Source: Heterodera schachtii (Eukaryota; Nematoda; Chromadorea; Rhabditida; Heteroderidae). From it: a DNA stretch of 64,000 nt. A program made the position numbers and the translations under genes. Below the pieces are notes generated by a model. That model saw only the letters and a program-made list of their open reading frames with translations, was not told where the DNA came from and searched no databases. Positions within the stretch are counted from its first letter, which is position 1. Every line of letters begins with the position of its first letter. The stretch covers positions 620,001 to 684,000 of the forward strand of contig SIJG01000055.1 of the NCBI GenBank assembly GCA_023374025.1. The letters are read 5' to 3'. Positions 12,425-24,740 of the stretch are shown in pieces.

Positions 12425-14445
12425 TTAATAAAAAATGCCGAAAAAGTCTTCCAACGCATTGACAAGGCTAGGCTCAACGAAAGTGAACAGAATGCCAGAT
12501 GCAATGCCGAGAACGAGGAAAAAGCCGGACATCATGCCAACAACTTGGGACTTGGATTCATTGACTTTTCTGCAAAAATGTCTTGCTGAGAAAAGTATTA
12601 AAATGAATTATTTACTTCGGCGCGTAAACCATCGCCAAAGAACTGCAATAGCCGTGACTGAGAGCCATAAGAGTAATCAGAACTGTGAACACCCATTGGT
12701 TATGGATGAACACGAAGCGACGCGGAGTCAAATTGTCATATTGGTAATCGCAAAACCAAAACAACGGCAGAAAGAGCAGACGGAGGCAAATCGGCAGGGA
12801 CAAATAATCGGGGGAAGGCTAAAGGGAGGGGGGAATAGGGAAATAAAACACCGATGGACAAAACCCTCGGGGAAAAGCCGGAAAGCCAACAGCCGACAGC
12901 GGCCCAAACATTGAAATTGAGGAAAATTGTCAGCTGCTTGTAGAGCGATTCTTAAGAGAAATGTCAAAAAACAATTAATGTGTAAAAGGTCACCGGAAGT
13001 TTTCTGGTCGTTGAACGGACTAATTAAAGACACTTTCAACAAAACGGTCGGAAACAGAGCCAAAGTGACAAAAAAGACAAGCCAAACATCGAGCAACTGA
13101 CGACGGACCTATAAGTTGCCAAAATGATATTTTCACAGCATAACATTCTTTTAATTGGTGCTTACCTCAGAGAAAATTGCGACGTATGTTTTTAGCGGCG
13201 GATGCGTCACTTTTCTATTGACCTTCGCTTCGCCCATTTCCTCCTCGTGCAGAATATTCGTCCCATTGTTCGCGCGCGCTTTCGCCGCTTTTTGGACATA
13301 GTAATTGTAGAAATTCTAATGTTGGAAAAGATAAAAGTTTGAAAATAAATAGAATAGAACCAATTTTTGAAGAAAATGGAAAGAAAAAATGCACAGGACG
13401 ACGGTAAACAGAGCGAGACCGAAGTAAACGGTGGCAGCGAGTGCGGCATTGGCACCGACTAAAAGCGAACCGAATAAAAGCGAAACGAACGAATCGCAAA
13501 CCCAACACAATGATGAGGATGTATAGCACTGCCATCAGAATCCCGCACAAATTGTTGCCAAGAATAATGGCACCGGCGAATTCCCCGGGAAAATCAGCGA
13601 CCAATCCCCAAATACTGTTTTGATAAACACCACTGGCGCTATTCAGAAGCACAACGGATAGCATTGTGAAGAGGAAAAAGCCGAAAGTCCCTAAGAAAAG
13701 AAAAGATAAAGAGATACGGAATGGCAAGGCACAGTTATCGCTTGGAACGTAAACCATCGCAATTGTGACGAGACATATGCCAAAAATGACGGCCAAAGTG
13801 AAGTAAATGCGACGGTAAAAGCCGCCTCTTATGACGACAAATAAATTCAGAAAACTTAGAAGCAAATTCTAAAATAGGAAAAGGGCAGAATGCTCACAAT
13901 CAGATAAACATGAATAAACTCACGGGAATTTGGGCACAAACCGTCAGATAATTGAAGAAGTACACTTTGTAATGGTCTTCATTGCTCACATTTGCGAATT
14001 TGAATTGCAAATAATACTAAAAAAGCAGTTATAAAAGTGCCTTAAAGCCCATTAAAACATTTAATTGAAGTTTGTTTTTTGAAACTTTTTTGCCTTACAT
14101 CCCCTGCGATCGTAATGAAAGTGTTCCACGGCAGCAACATGCCCATTCCGTGGAGAAGCACGATCAGATAGACCAGTCGAAACCGATCGGGCGGCGGTCC
14201 CCTTCCTCTGTCATTCTCCGCGTCTCCAAAAGTCTCTCTGTCGATGAATGGCACCGAATCTTCTCCAGCGACTCTTTCATTGGCTAAACAATGGTCAACA
14301 GATTATTATGAAAGATTAGGAAATGCATACTTGAACAATTTTGCATTTGTTCGGAGGAATTTTGTGATTGGGATGCCTCAGAAGAATTATTTGCGTTAAA
14401 ATGTAATTGCATTTGGAGTTGTGTTCGGTCCGAGCCCGTGGTCAT
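12425..14445 (-). CDS. Equilibrative nucleoside transporter (ENT / SLC29 family)
   Basis: Membrane transporter for nucleosides down their gradient. Eleven exons: 14331-14445, 14099-14283, 13924-14016, 13733-13868, 13502-13690, 13361-13458, 13166-13315, 12994-13108, 12865-12950, 12616-12818, 12425-12569. They join in frame from ATG to TAA to give 504 residues, a usual ENT length. TM1 carries the family signature HGMGMLLPWNTF (exon 2). A charged cytoplasmic loop lies between TM6 and TM7 (exon 7), and the last helices include SHGYCSSLAMVYAPK, matching the ENT FSNGY..S motif. Introns are mostly about 40-60 bp with GT donors. The N-terminal 50-60 residues are polar and Asn/Ser/Gln-rich. Which ENT paralogue this is cannot be told here. 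Confidence 0.95.
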
Positions 14446-16533
14446 TATTCTGTAAAAATGTTATGATGAAAAAACATTGACAAAATCAGTGATTTTGCAA
14501 AACCCGAACTCGGATTCGTGATCGCTGATCAGCGCCTTTTTTTACCCTAGCAAAAGTGATTTTGTAAGAAAATTTTATTTTATTTTTCTGCCGGGACACT
14601 AATTCCGAAGGATTACCAAGGTTCAAGTTTTCATTTTTGATAGGGGTGGGAGGAGGGCAAAGCTATTACCCACTGTATTTGTAAAAATAAAATAAAGTGG
14701 AATAAATGAAGATGAAAGATAGGGCAGGGGAGAGTCAGTCGTCTGGGCTCATTGTGATGGATAGGAGGGCTCTCATCCGTTGTCATTCCATCCTATTAAT
14801 GTTAGCTCAGCATTTCTCCTCCCAATGTTTTGTCAAGGACATCGAAGAAAATGGACAAGAAAAATTTAATGTGTGCCCCCCCCGTCCCTCCATACAATGG
14901 TGGAAAAAAATCAAATAATTAAATTTGTTCAATGAAAATACATAGAGATATGAAAACAAAAACCACTGTTTGTAGTTGGTAAAGGAAAATTAGTTGTTAA
15001 AATTTTCATAAGCGAAAATAATTGCTAAAAAGGCTCTAAATCGAAAATTGTTCGAAGATGTTGTGTCTTTTGTTGAGTGATTAAGACCAACAAATAAAAT
15101 ATTTATTTACGAAGAGTCAAATAACAATAATAAAATAAAATGGCGAATGGGTGGATGGAGAGAATAAAGAATAAAATAATAAAAGTGAAGAAGTGAACAT
15201 CAGGGGAAGAGTCCACGCCTTTAAATAACAAATGTGAGGGGGGGGGGGGGAAGGAACGGAGGAGAATGGACAAATGTCAATCGATAAGTGACCATGAGCA
15301 AATGTACTTTGCTCTTTTCCAACAGAAGAAAATATGTTTTTTGCGTTTATCTCACCATATGCTATCCGCAAAAAAAAATAGGTGAAAACCTAAAAATCCG
15401 TTCCCTATTCATTACCATATTTCCCTAATTAGGATTTCGTTAAAAAAAAATTAAAATTCATTTTGGGGCCGTTGAGCGGCCGGCTGCCAATGGCGAGTAT
15501 GCGATGGTGGAGCAAGTAATGGGGCACGAACTGACCACCGTTAGTCGAGTGTACGGTGTCTTATCCAAAATGCTCAGTAATTTCCACCTCAGTTTGCATT
15601 TCTTAGCATTTTTAAGATTTTTTGATCAAAAAACTTATTTTTGGGCGTTTAACGATACTTTAGTCCTCTGTAACTCTTTAGGGAAGTTGCCGAAAAAATT
15701 CTTTCAGATTTAGTTACAGACCCAGAAGGAGTCAATTCTATATAATTCATATTCATTTTCGATCACGGCAACATTCTTTGCTTTTCTCATTTTTTGAAAA
15801 CTGAATAAAATATGAAAAACTCATATTTACCTAATATTAATAATTAGGGATGCGATTTTTAGGCAAATGCCTAAAATTCCTGCGCACTTAATACGCACAG
15901 AATTAAGCACGGAAAATGCATTTTCCGCTTGGTTTGGGATGTCTACGATGACTTTTATGATGCCAAACTTTGCTTATTTTGGACTTTTTGTGTTTAATGC
16001 CTATTTTAATGCCGACATATTACGTAAATATATTAAAAAAGGCAAAAAATAAATTATATTTGTGTATGACCACAGTCATAAATTAGCCCCAATACTAATA
16101 ATTGGAGCCCTGAATTTTGAAAATGCCGGGCCCGGGCTCAGGCTTAGACAATTGACCGGGCCCGGGCCGCCCGGTCAAAAAAGGGCGGCCCGGGACCGGG
16201 TGTTTATTCAAAATTTTGTAATTTCTTTTATCATACGAGCTGCCTTTTCGAATAAGAACTGTTGTTGGCACGAGTAAAACCGACTAAAACCATTGTAAAT
16301 TCATTTTCTTTTACGGATATGTGACCAGACAATTATACTTCAAGTTGACCGACAGAAAATGTTATGTTAACATGAATTATTTAGAACTTTTATATGTGCT
16401 CAAATTGAGACTCGAATAATGGGGCTAACTTTTCTCATATCATTTTTTCATAACCTTTACAGTACGAAAATGTTTTATTTTGTTGTAAAAATATACAAGA
16501 ATCATTAATAATATTAGCCTAAGTAATTATCTA
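14446..16533. other. Gap between the ENT and choline kinase genes
   Basis: AT-rich sequence. 14470-14600 holds a fragment of the dispersed GATCACGAATCTG family; 15234-15250 is a G-run; 15388-15406 (CCTAAAAATCCGTTCCCTA) recurs at about 22357. 16125-16205 is an isolated GC-rich patch made of short GGCCCGGG palindromes. No gene is seen. Confidence 0.55.
16125..16205. repeat. GC-rich imperfect palindrome
   Basis: Two clusters of 'gccgggcccgggc' and 'gggcggcccgggaccggg' in an otherwise AT-rich interval suggest a short hairpin-forming repeat, similar in style to the GC-rich palindrome arms at 7.2-8.1 kb. Confidence 0.5.
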
Positions 16534-19500
16534 TCATAACGACTTCTCTTCTTCGAGCTTTCTCAGAAGGTGTTTATTTTTGTAATAAAGACCCAAACGA
16601 TCGCGACCATATTCCTGAATATTTTTGTTTAAAAAAACAACTGTATTAACACTGCTGTAGCCACAGTTTCTATTTCGCGAGGGGAAGGGCTAATAAAAAA
16701 AAATAATTATTTTTGCAAAAAAGTAAGTCAATTTTTTTGTCTAATCTGTGACATGACATGTCCCCACTATATTTAGAAATTTACAGCGAAGCCAAAATCG
16801 ACAGGAGAAACTTCCATTTGAAGCAAACCCCAAACGCCCCAAAGCAAATGTGAGACGGGCACAAAAGGAACAGTTTCCTGAAAAAAATGCGCTGGCATTG
16901 GTCAAAGAAAGGCCATAACTCACTTCGACCATCGACCGTGCAATTTCCCACAAATGTTCCTCACTGGCATTAGGGCGAAGTTCCTTCTCGTAATTGTACA
17001 TGAACTCAAGCATTTGTCCTTCCGAAGGAAACTTCTCTGGCAGCATTTCGTAAAAAGGTGGCTCGTCGTTGTCATAATTGATGCTGTATTCCACAAAATG
17101 GTTGGCAAAATCGAATCCCCTACAATAAACAATACTGTTACTTAAGAAGAAGCCAAATTCTTCCTTTTAAGCTGATTTTTCTTTTCCGTATTTGTTTACA
17201 CGATCGTGGGTGAATTGACGAAAGCACTCACCTGTAATTGTAACTCGCGTATTCGAAGTCAATGAGCACGAGACGGGGATCCATCGGGTTGAAGGCGGTC
17301 AGTGAATTGTTCGTCATATTCCCGTCAATGCCAGATAAAATTTCGTCCGATTCGGAGCCGATTCGTATATTGCCAGAATGTGCTTTGGGCAAGAGAATGT
17401 TCCCTTCTTGAAGATCATTATGACAGAAAGTAACCAGGCTCCGACTCTTTACAATTAATCTCCTTAAAAAGGGATTTATGGAATAGCTCAATGAAATACA
17501 CCTCAGGTGCTCAATTTCTTTCTGTAAATCTTCGCAATTTATGCTCGGAGGAGCCCATTCGTGACTTTCAGCCGGCAAATCGAAGTCACGAGAACCACTG
17601 GGCATTTGTTTCAATTGAATAAGCCACCTTAGATCATTTGAAAAGCAAAACAAAAACTGAAAAGCACCTTTCAAGCGCGTCACAAATATATTCCGGCTAA
17701 AGACGAAAAAGAATTAAATAATAAAAAGATTCAAATACTTCTTTCCAAATTGGCACTTCAAGTTGATGGACTCGAGCCAACCTCTTGGCTATTTTGTTGG
17801 CCATGGTGGGCAATGCAATTTCATGGCAAGTAAGTGGCCGTGACTTAACAGTTTTAATGGGTTTTGCCACGATTTTACTATAACTATTATTCTTCGAAGA
17901 TTGAAAAACAATCCAGGTACTAGTGCCAATGATCTCCCCCCTTGTTACCATCGCCATTATATCGCAATTCCCTTTTCTCACCGGAATGTATTCTTCAAGA
18001 CGGCCCCCGCTGAATATTCCATAGAGTTTCGGCCCCAGGTGTCGTTCAGAGAGAAGGGTGAAAATAACAGACTCTGCCACCAAATGACTTTCCGTTTCTG
18101 GGTTAAAATACACGCGCAGGAGGACTTTGTCCGGCTCCCCTTTTAGTGGTGGGTGATTTTCAGTCAGACGACAAAGGAAAAGCATGTTGCTCATTCCGCC
18201 TCTGAAGGGCTTGGTAAATCTACACAGATGTCGTTATTTACTTAATTCTGTGAATCTTCATGTCCTCCAATGAGACGGTCTTCCAAGCACCACCCAAAAA
18301 GCGGGCACAAAGAATGTGTGTCTTCTGCTTGAATTCAATGTGTGAATTGGGGTCGACCTGCGGGTCCATCGTGCTGAGAAGCTCTTTCATACTCCTTGAA
18401 AAAATAAATAAAAAGGTGAAAATGAACACCGAAATGGTTCGAAAAACAATACCGTAAATGGCTATCACGCTGAATTTCCATCGGTGTAAAGTTTCGACGA
18501 ATACGCGTAAGATCAGACTGTAGACAATGAAAAATATGAGAATTGATTGAAATTATCTACTGATTATTAAAATGTTCATAACTTTATATACGGTCATTTC
18601 TTCGAAATCAGAAAATTTTTGAAAAATCATACATTTTAATTTTTACCAGATTTGGACTTCCAAATCAGAACAAATCTAATCCTGAACATATTACATCCCC
18701 TTTATGTTATTTAAGCGGCGGAGGTTGTAATGGATGAACAAATGTGAGAAAATAATAGAGAAAAAGAAAATGTGTCGGAGATTACTAGTGATTCAATGTT
18801 TTTGTCCATTCAATCGATCGTATTTTTTTTCTTTACGGCGTCGATGAGAAAAGAACTTTGGACGCTCGCAGCAATTTAATTTATGATTCAGATAATTACA
18901 TTTTTTTCATTTGTTAGTTAAAGAGAAGTGCTCGACATTGGAAGGAAAAAGAATAAGGAGAAATAATGAAAGGGATGGAGGGGGGGGGGGGGCAATGTAT
19001 GCCGTTTTTCTTTTGAGTGTAATCCGTTTAGTCCTCCCACTTTTCTAAAGCTCTTATGGTCGATCAGATCACGGCAATGAGCCGCCACTTTAGGCGGGAG
19101 CAAACTCAGCGACCACCGATGTTTACCTTAGTTTTTGTAGAGGATTAACTCAAAATGAAGAAGAGAATTAACAGTAAGTAATCTCCATCCTCAGTTAAAA
19201 TAAATGAGAAAATTGTATTAAACAAAGTTTGCCTTTTTAATTAATGAATGATAAGATAAGTACGATGGACAACAGAGAAGGATTTTCTCAAACACATTTT
19301 TCTTAAATACAATTGACTTTCACATGTACATTTATTTTAACGTACTTTTAGTATTACAGAAAAGTGACAAAATATAAATATTAAAAAGGGAAAAGACATT
19401 GAGCAGAATTGCAAATGGATTTTTCACGAAGTTTATAAACCAATAAATAGAAAATTAATGCGAAAAAGAGAGGATAGAAAAGAATGAAATTTGCTAATGG

Positions 19501-20332
19501 GTATAAGAAAACGCAGGCCTCAACGATTTATTTCCGCTGAGATACCGTGAGATGAGTTTTGATGTACCATATTTTCGGCTCTATTGCATTCACACGATCA
19601 TAAAATATTTTGGCAATTTTATTTTACATTAAAGTTGCCAAGTATTTTATGGTCGTGTGAACTGCAATTAGAGCCCTATTTTCTTGAGGAACAGAAAGTA
19701 ATTTATGACACATTCCCCTGTTTATCAGATCGCCATGAGGAAAGAACTGACTAATTAGGTTAAAATAATTCTTCGATCATCACTAAAAGTTTTCATCTCC
19801 AATAGTTCAATTTTAAGTCTTTTACATTAACTTGCTCAGATAAGTCCTCATGGTGTTTTGTCGAACATTCATGCATTTTTATACACTGGACAGTTCGGTC
19901 CCGAAAGGGAATTTGGCAAGACACACAATTTTTCACTTTTAGAGGATACTGAACCTGCTGTCTTATCCGTTTGTAATTTAAAAGCTCGACCAGTACCGCA
20001 TACTTTCCTTTGTATAATTCCATGGTCAAAAAACCCTAATTTTTGGCCATAGTTTTTTGAAACTTAAAGCTATCATTGAATTTGCATGCTAATTGAGAAT
20101 CCGAATGACTCCATTTTTTTAAATGGTCACTTATGGGAATTTTAATCATAAATGTAATTTATAGTTTAGTTTTTGTGTAATGTCATGGGAAAATGTTCTG
20201 GCCAAGATTAACAAAATTAAAATTGTACTTTTCACTCACTTGTTGGTTTGGTGACCGAAAGCAACCCTCTTCATGAGAACTTTCCAGCCCTTCTCCCCGA
20301 AAATGAATTGAATCAGAGCCATTTTCCATCAT
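16534..20332 (-). CDS. Choline/ethanolamine kinase
   Basis: Cytosolic kinase that phosphorylates choline or ethanolamine, the first step of the CDP-choline (Kennedy) route to phospholipids. Exons: 20240-20332, 18453-18517, 18242-18394, 17982-18201, 17739-17843, 17668-17696, 17502-17627, 17232-17462, 16924-17119, 16785-16877, 16534-16614; all phases agree and give 463 residues. Signatures are GGMSNMLFLC near the start of the fold, the Brenner-type catalytic motif FCHNDLQEGNILL, and the choline kinase motif IDFEYASYNYRGFDFANHF. The C-terminal exon (EYGRDRLGLYYKNK) was found beyond a stop-containing intron. Exon 1 encodes a 31-residue polar leader and lies 1.7 kb upstream, across an intron holding a small hat-like hairpin element. 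The exact cka/ckb class is not determined. Exon 1 is the least certain part. Confidence 0.92.
18518..20239 (-). other. First intron of the choline kinase gene
   Basis: A 1.7-kb intron inferred from phase agreement between exon 1 and exon 2. It contains a G-run at 18980-18991 and the hairpin element at 19577-19675. The rest is AT-rich and featureless. Confidence 0.6.
19569..19683. mobile_element. Short hairpin MITE, possibly hAT-type
   Basis: Arms 19577-19619 and 19631-19675 are inverted copies starting GGCTCTATTGCA. The flanks ATATTTTC and CTATTTTC form a candidate 8-bp target duplication with one mismatch. The terminal GGCTCTA resembles the end of the 26493-26943 element in the mpk-1 intron. 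Confidence 0.65.
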
Positions 20333-20734
20333 TTATTCGAAGATAATTGAGAAAATAATTATTATTTAAACTAAATATTAATATATTTGTTGGAAATAAA
20401 GCAATAAAAAAAATGATCACCAAACTTAAACATGCAAAAGGGCCACTTTTTAAAGGCAGTTACATATATTATGGGTTAATTGGTTAATTTCTTAATAATA
20501 CAGGGAAAGCCTTGAAGTAAGGTGGAAAAAAATAAAATAATTTTAATTTCCTATTTGCTGCAGAGAAACGAAATAAGTGATAGATAGAACATAAGAACTC
20601 TATGGGTCCAGTACTATCTCATCGTTTCTTTTTCTTTGTAATTTTCCTTTTTAAGAGGAAAAATTGATTTAAATACAAAAAAGTTAAAAAAAAAAAAGTT
20701 TTTTAAAAAACCTTATTTACCCAAAAATAAAGGC

Positions 20735-21196
20735 AATAGTGTACCGATGGTACCACACCTTTTTTGAAGAATTTCTTTTCTAAAATTTATTAAGTAGTAA
20801 AAAAATATTATAAATATGTTTTCGGGGTCGCTGAGCACGAATATGACATCCATTTCACCCAATTCCAATCTGATCCGAACTCGAACAAAAAGTCGAAAAC
20901 TCAAATTTTCGATTTTCACATTTTAGTCAAAAATGGTTTAAATGATGTTTTATTGAAGCAATGATGACTTTCAGTTCGTTTCCGTGTATTTAAACAAAGT
21001 GTTTGAACCAAAAATCTGAAAATCGAACATTTGAGTTTTCGACTTTTTGTTCGAGTTGGGGTCAGGGATTCGGAATTGGGTGAAATGGATGTCATATTCA
21101 TGCTCAGCGACCTCGAAAACCTATTAATAAATATTTTTTTACTACTTAATAAATTTTAGAAAAAAATTCTTCAAAAAAGGTGTGGTACCATCGGTA
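20735..21196. mobile_element. Foldback element of the GATCACGAATCTG family
   Basis: Inverted arms begin ACCGATGGTACCACACC on the left and end GGTGTGGTACCATCGGTA on the right. The arms carry 'ggtcgctgagcacgaat' and 'aaaaagtcgaaaactc'. The central part resembles that of 23476-23941. The right end is interrupted by the element at 21197-21401. Confidence 0.75.
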
Positions 21197-21401
21197 GTTT
21201 TCCATTATGCGGCCGCACCCCAAAATTAAAAAAAGGGAGAAAAGCGCCAGTTTTGACGCGCAACACTTTTAAAGGAAAATGACGATCCATTCGATGGCAT
21301 TTTAGCTCAAAGCGGCTTTTATGCCTCCTAAATAATTTCTTTGCGCAAAACTGGCGCTTTTCTCCTTTTTAAATTTGGGTTGCGGCCGCATAATGGAAAA
21401 G
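21197..21401. mobile_element. MITE with TTTTCCATTATGCGGCCGCA ends, TA-flanked
   Basis: Inverted ends TTTTCCATTATGCGGCCGCA lie at both sides, and the element is flanked by TA at 21195-21196 and 21402-21403, as in Tc1/mariner-derived elements. It contains no open frame. It sits exactly at the end of the 20735 foldback element, so it inserted later. Confidence 0.7.
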
Positions 21402-21602
21402 TACCAAATTTCGTTAAGTTTGAACAAATTTATGGCAAAACATGTTCGAACAACCAGTTTTTTGAATTCTTCTGTCCATTACTTTGTCTTGACGAAATTT
21501 TTCAGGCAAATAGAGGACACTTGGGCTATCGAATGATACCAAGATTATTGGATTTGGTTGGCAAAGAAAATTATTGCCAAAAACTTTTTTGGTAATAGTA
21601 AG

Positions 21603-22050
21603 GTTTGCGGACTCGCTCAGTTCGGCCGTCACAGTTCGGCCCTCACAGTTCGGCCGTCACGATTCGGCCGGCACGGTTCGGTCCCAGCGTGTTTTTCCAC
21701 GATGGCTTTTTTATTTATAATCCAAATCCAATAATCTTGGTATCATTCAAAAGCTCTCAACATGCTTTATTAGCCTTGCTAAAAAAACAAAAAAATTTTA
21801 AGCCTGGAAAAAATTTATTAAGAAAAAACTTCAAAAATTTCGACTTTTTCGCAATTTTCATGTATAACTTTTTTGATAATTGTCTAATCGCCAAGCAATA
21901 GCTTATAAAAATCTTCTAAACATGTTAAGCTTTTGAATGATACCAACAATGTTGGATTTGGATTACAAAGAAAAAAGTTATAGAAAGTTATATTGGAAAA
22001 ACACGCTGGGGCCGAACCGTGCCGGCCGAATCGTGACGGCCGAACTGAGG
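21603..22050. mobile_element. Foldback element with repeated 'cagttcggcc' ends
   Basis: The left end has four tandem 'cagttcggccgtcac'-like units and the right end has their complements. The interior has 'ccaaatccaata', 'ggtatcattcaaaagct' and their inverted partners, the same core as 11170-11562. Confidence 0.75.
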
Positions 22051-22073
22051 TAAACCGAAGGTTTGTCCCCGCG

Positions 22074-22500
22074 GAACGGGCCAACAACTCCGTCCCGCCA
22101 ACTCCGTCCCAGGCCAACTCCGTCCCAGTCCTTATGCATTTTTTGTGACTTTTTTTGACTTTTATACTTTTTGGGATTTTCATGACTTTTTTGCATTTCT
22201 TAAGTTCTTTTTTGGCGTTTTTTATGACTTTTTCTTGACTTAAATTCCCATCCCTACTTATTAGCACTTAAAAATCTAAAATGGGGGGGGGGGGGTTAGC
22301 ACCTATTTTGCACATTTTTGGCACCTATTTTACTATCTGTTTCAGGATTTTTAGCACCTAAAAATCCGTTCCCTAGTTATTTTTATTTTAAAAGCATAAA
22401 TTTCTATTTATTGAAAAAATCTTTGAATTTTGCTTGGGACGGAGTTGGCCTGGACCGAGTTGGCCTGGGACGGAGTTGGCCAGACGGAGTTGACCCGTTT
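22074..22500. mobile_element. Foldback element with 'ccaactccgtccca' subterminal repeats
   Basis: The left end carries three tandem copies of 'ccaactccgtccc' and the right end the complementary 'gggacggagttgg' copies, ending in ACGGGCC / GACCCGTT. It abuts the 21603-22050 element directly. Confidence 0.7.
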
Positions 22501-23017
22501 CGCCCCATTTTCGAAAAATTTCGCTGACGAAGTGATCACGAATTCGGGGTATATTGTATGTAGTTTGTCGCCCACCCCCCTTTGAAAAAAATTTTCAAAA
22601 ATTTTATGTAATAAAAACAAGTTTCCTGGGGTTTTGATGTCGCTGATCACGATTCCAGCATACATTTCGGCCAATTCCGAACCCCGAACCCGAACTCGAG
22701 TTTTTATGACATAAAGATTTATTTATTGGCAAGAATTTATGATTTTAAAAATTATTTAGCTCAATACTGATTTTGCCTAATTTTTTTACTTTTTTGAATA
22801 AATTTGTCATTTTACATCCTTAAATTTGAAAGTTTTTAGCAACAATTTTGGGATTTTTTAGAAACTAAAAACTAATTACCTATTTTGGCAGCTTTTAGCA
22901 ACTGTAAATATAAGTTCTAGTCACGACATTGTATAGCACCTGTTTTTCACTTTTTTTTCACGGCATAATGTTAATAAAATTTGATTTAGAAACTTACCAA
23001 TTTGAAAAAATTTTGAT

Positions 23018-24740
23018 ATGAATTCATTTATTTTTCGTCGATTACCTTCATTACGATTTCCTACAGCTTCTATGAATTTTCGGAAAATGTTTTCAACTGC
23101 TGCTTCGTCTTCTCAGCAGTTCAATATCGAAAAACCGGTCATCAACAAAAGCGATATCATGGAGCCCGAGGATTATGATCTCACTGGTCGGAGGAAATGG
23201 GTCATCGAAAATATTTCGAATTCAATTGGTGATTTGACTCAGATGATTTTTGCGGTTATTTACATCCAAGGGGTTGGTTCTTTATCCAAAAACTTGCTTA
23301 ATAAATATATTTATAAAATACAGAAACAGCACAAAGTGACCCAGGATGACATAATTCACGTCGAACATAACATTCCGCTCGATGTTGGAGAGGAAATTGC
23401 CCTGGAAAAGGTAAGATTCATGCAGTGGCTATCACACATTGGTACCTTTGTATACCTTTTGTTAATCGGATTTTGGGTAATAGTTAAGATGGTTGCCCCT
23501 ATTTTTTGGCGGAAATTTTCAAAATTTAAAAAGTCTTTCAAAACAAGTTTTTAGAGGTTTTAAGGGTAGCTGATCACGATTCTGACATCCATTTCGCCCA
23601 ATTTCGAATCCGGACCCGAATTCGAACAAAAAGTCGAAAATTCAAATTTTCGAATTTCGCATTTTTGGTCTAAACATGACTTAAATGACCTTTTATTGCA
23701 AAATTGATAACTTTTAGAATATTTTCGTATATTTAAACCGATATTGAACCAAAAATGCGAAATTCGAAAATTTGAATTTTCGACTTTTTGTTCGAATTCG
23801 GGTCCGGATTCGAAATTGGGCGAAATGGATGTCAGAATCGTGATCAGCTACCCTTAAAACCTCTAAAAACTTGTTTTGAAAGACTTTTTAAATTTTGAAA
23901 ATTTCCGCCAAAAAATAGGGGCAACCATCTTAACTATTACCGGATTTTGATTAGCCTTGGGTTGCTAAAAGAATCATACGAATATAAAAGTGAATTTTGA
24001 TAATTTTGAATTTTCGATTTTTTGTTCGAGTTCGGATCCGGTATTCGAAAGTGGTCAAAATGAATGTCAGATTCGTGATCAGCAACCCCGAAAACACTGA
24101 AAAAATGTTTTAAGAGAAACTTTAAAAAATTAATTCTCAAAAAATGTACGAGTTCGGGTTAGGGATTCGGAATTGGTCGAAAAGGAGGCCGGATTCGTTC
24201 TCAGCGCCTCAAAACACCCCTAGAAAAGTGTTTAAAAAATTTTTCAAAAAAATAAAATTAAAAAATTTCGGGACCAATAATCTTTACCATTGCCTCATCC
24301 TTTCAGGTCCTAATGATCGGAAATGCTGAATTTACATTAATCGGGCGTCCGTTACTCGACCCAAAATTTGTGCATGTTCGGGCCACGGTTATTGAGAAGG
24401 TTTTATTTTCATTTAACAATTTTTATTACCAGTGGATTTTAGACGACCACCTCTCCTGAAGTGCAATACGATTTTCGCAAAAAGAATATTTTAAACCCCG
24501 TTTGTGAGTTTTGTGTCCTTAAAAAGCCAATGAGTTCGACAGAGACATTTTTTGTCTAAATATTTTTTGGTATATTTACTTAACAAAGGGATAGTTCTTT
24601 TTTTATTGAGGAATTCGTTCTTTTGCGCTATTGTTTTCAAAATAGAAATAGGCAATAGAAAAGATGAGGTCCAGGTTCAACGTGGAATCCAGGTCCAGCC
24701 TTTTTCTCAAGTTCGCCTGAAAATGTGTACAACATTTTAA
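23018..24740 (+). CDS. mrpl-21: Mitochondrial large-subunit ribosomal protein bL21m
   Basis: Component of the mitochondrial 39S ribosomal subunit. Exons 23018-23272, 23324-23410, 24307-24399, 24443-24503 and 24652-24740 join in frame to 194 residues. The first about 60 residues are Arg/Ser/Phe-rich with few acidic residues, as expected for a mitochondrial targeting leader. The L21 core follows: IYIQGKQHKVTQDDIIHVEH, then VLMIGNAEFTLIGRPLLD, then VRATVIEK, and a basic tail with QRGIQVQPFSQVRLKM. The last two exons rest on phase and family match rather than on strong splice consensus. Intron 2 is about 0.9 kb because an 8-bp-TSD foldback element has inserted in it. Confidence 0.88.
23476..23941. 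mobile_element. hAT-like foldback element in mrpl-21 intron 2
   Basis: Inverted ends GGTAATAGTTAAGATGG bound a 466-bp element. It is flanked by a perfect 8-bp duplication GGATTTTG at 23468-23475 and 23942-23949. Arms of roughly 200 bp contain 'gctgatcacgattctgac' and 'aaaaagtcgaaaattc'. No coding capacity. The 8-bp target duplication is typical of the hAT superfamily. Confidence 0.9.
23990..24290. repeat. Decayed fragments of the GATCACGAATCTG family
   Basis: Two partial copies in direct orientation, at about 24000-24110 ('gttcgagttcggatccgg', 'gattcgtgatcagcaacc') and 24147-24225 ('gagttcgggttagggatt'), still within mrpl-21 intron 2. Confidence 0.65.

Larger units (their letters stand above)
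20333..23017. other. Repeat cluster between choline kinase and mrpl-21
   Basis: Almost wholly foldback elements: 20735-21195 with a MITE inserted at its right end, 21603-22050, 22074-22500, and a family fragment at 22625-22700. A G-run is at 22282-22294. No gene is seen. Confidence 0.7.
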
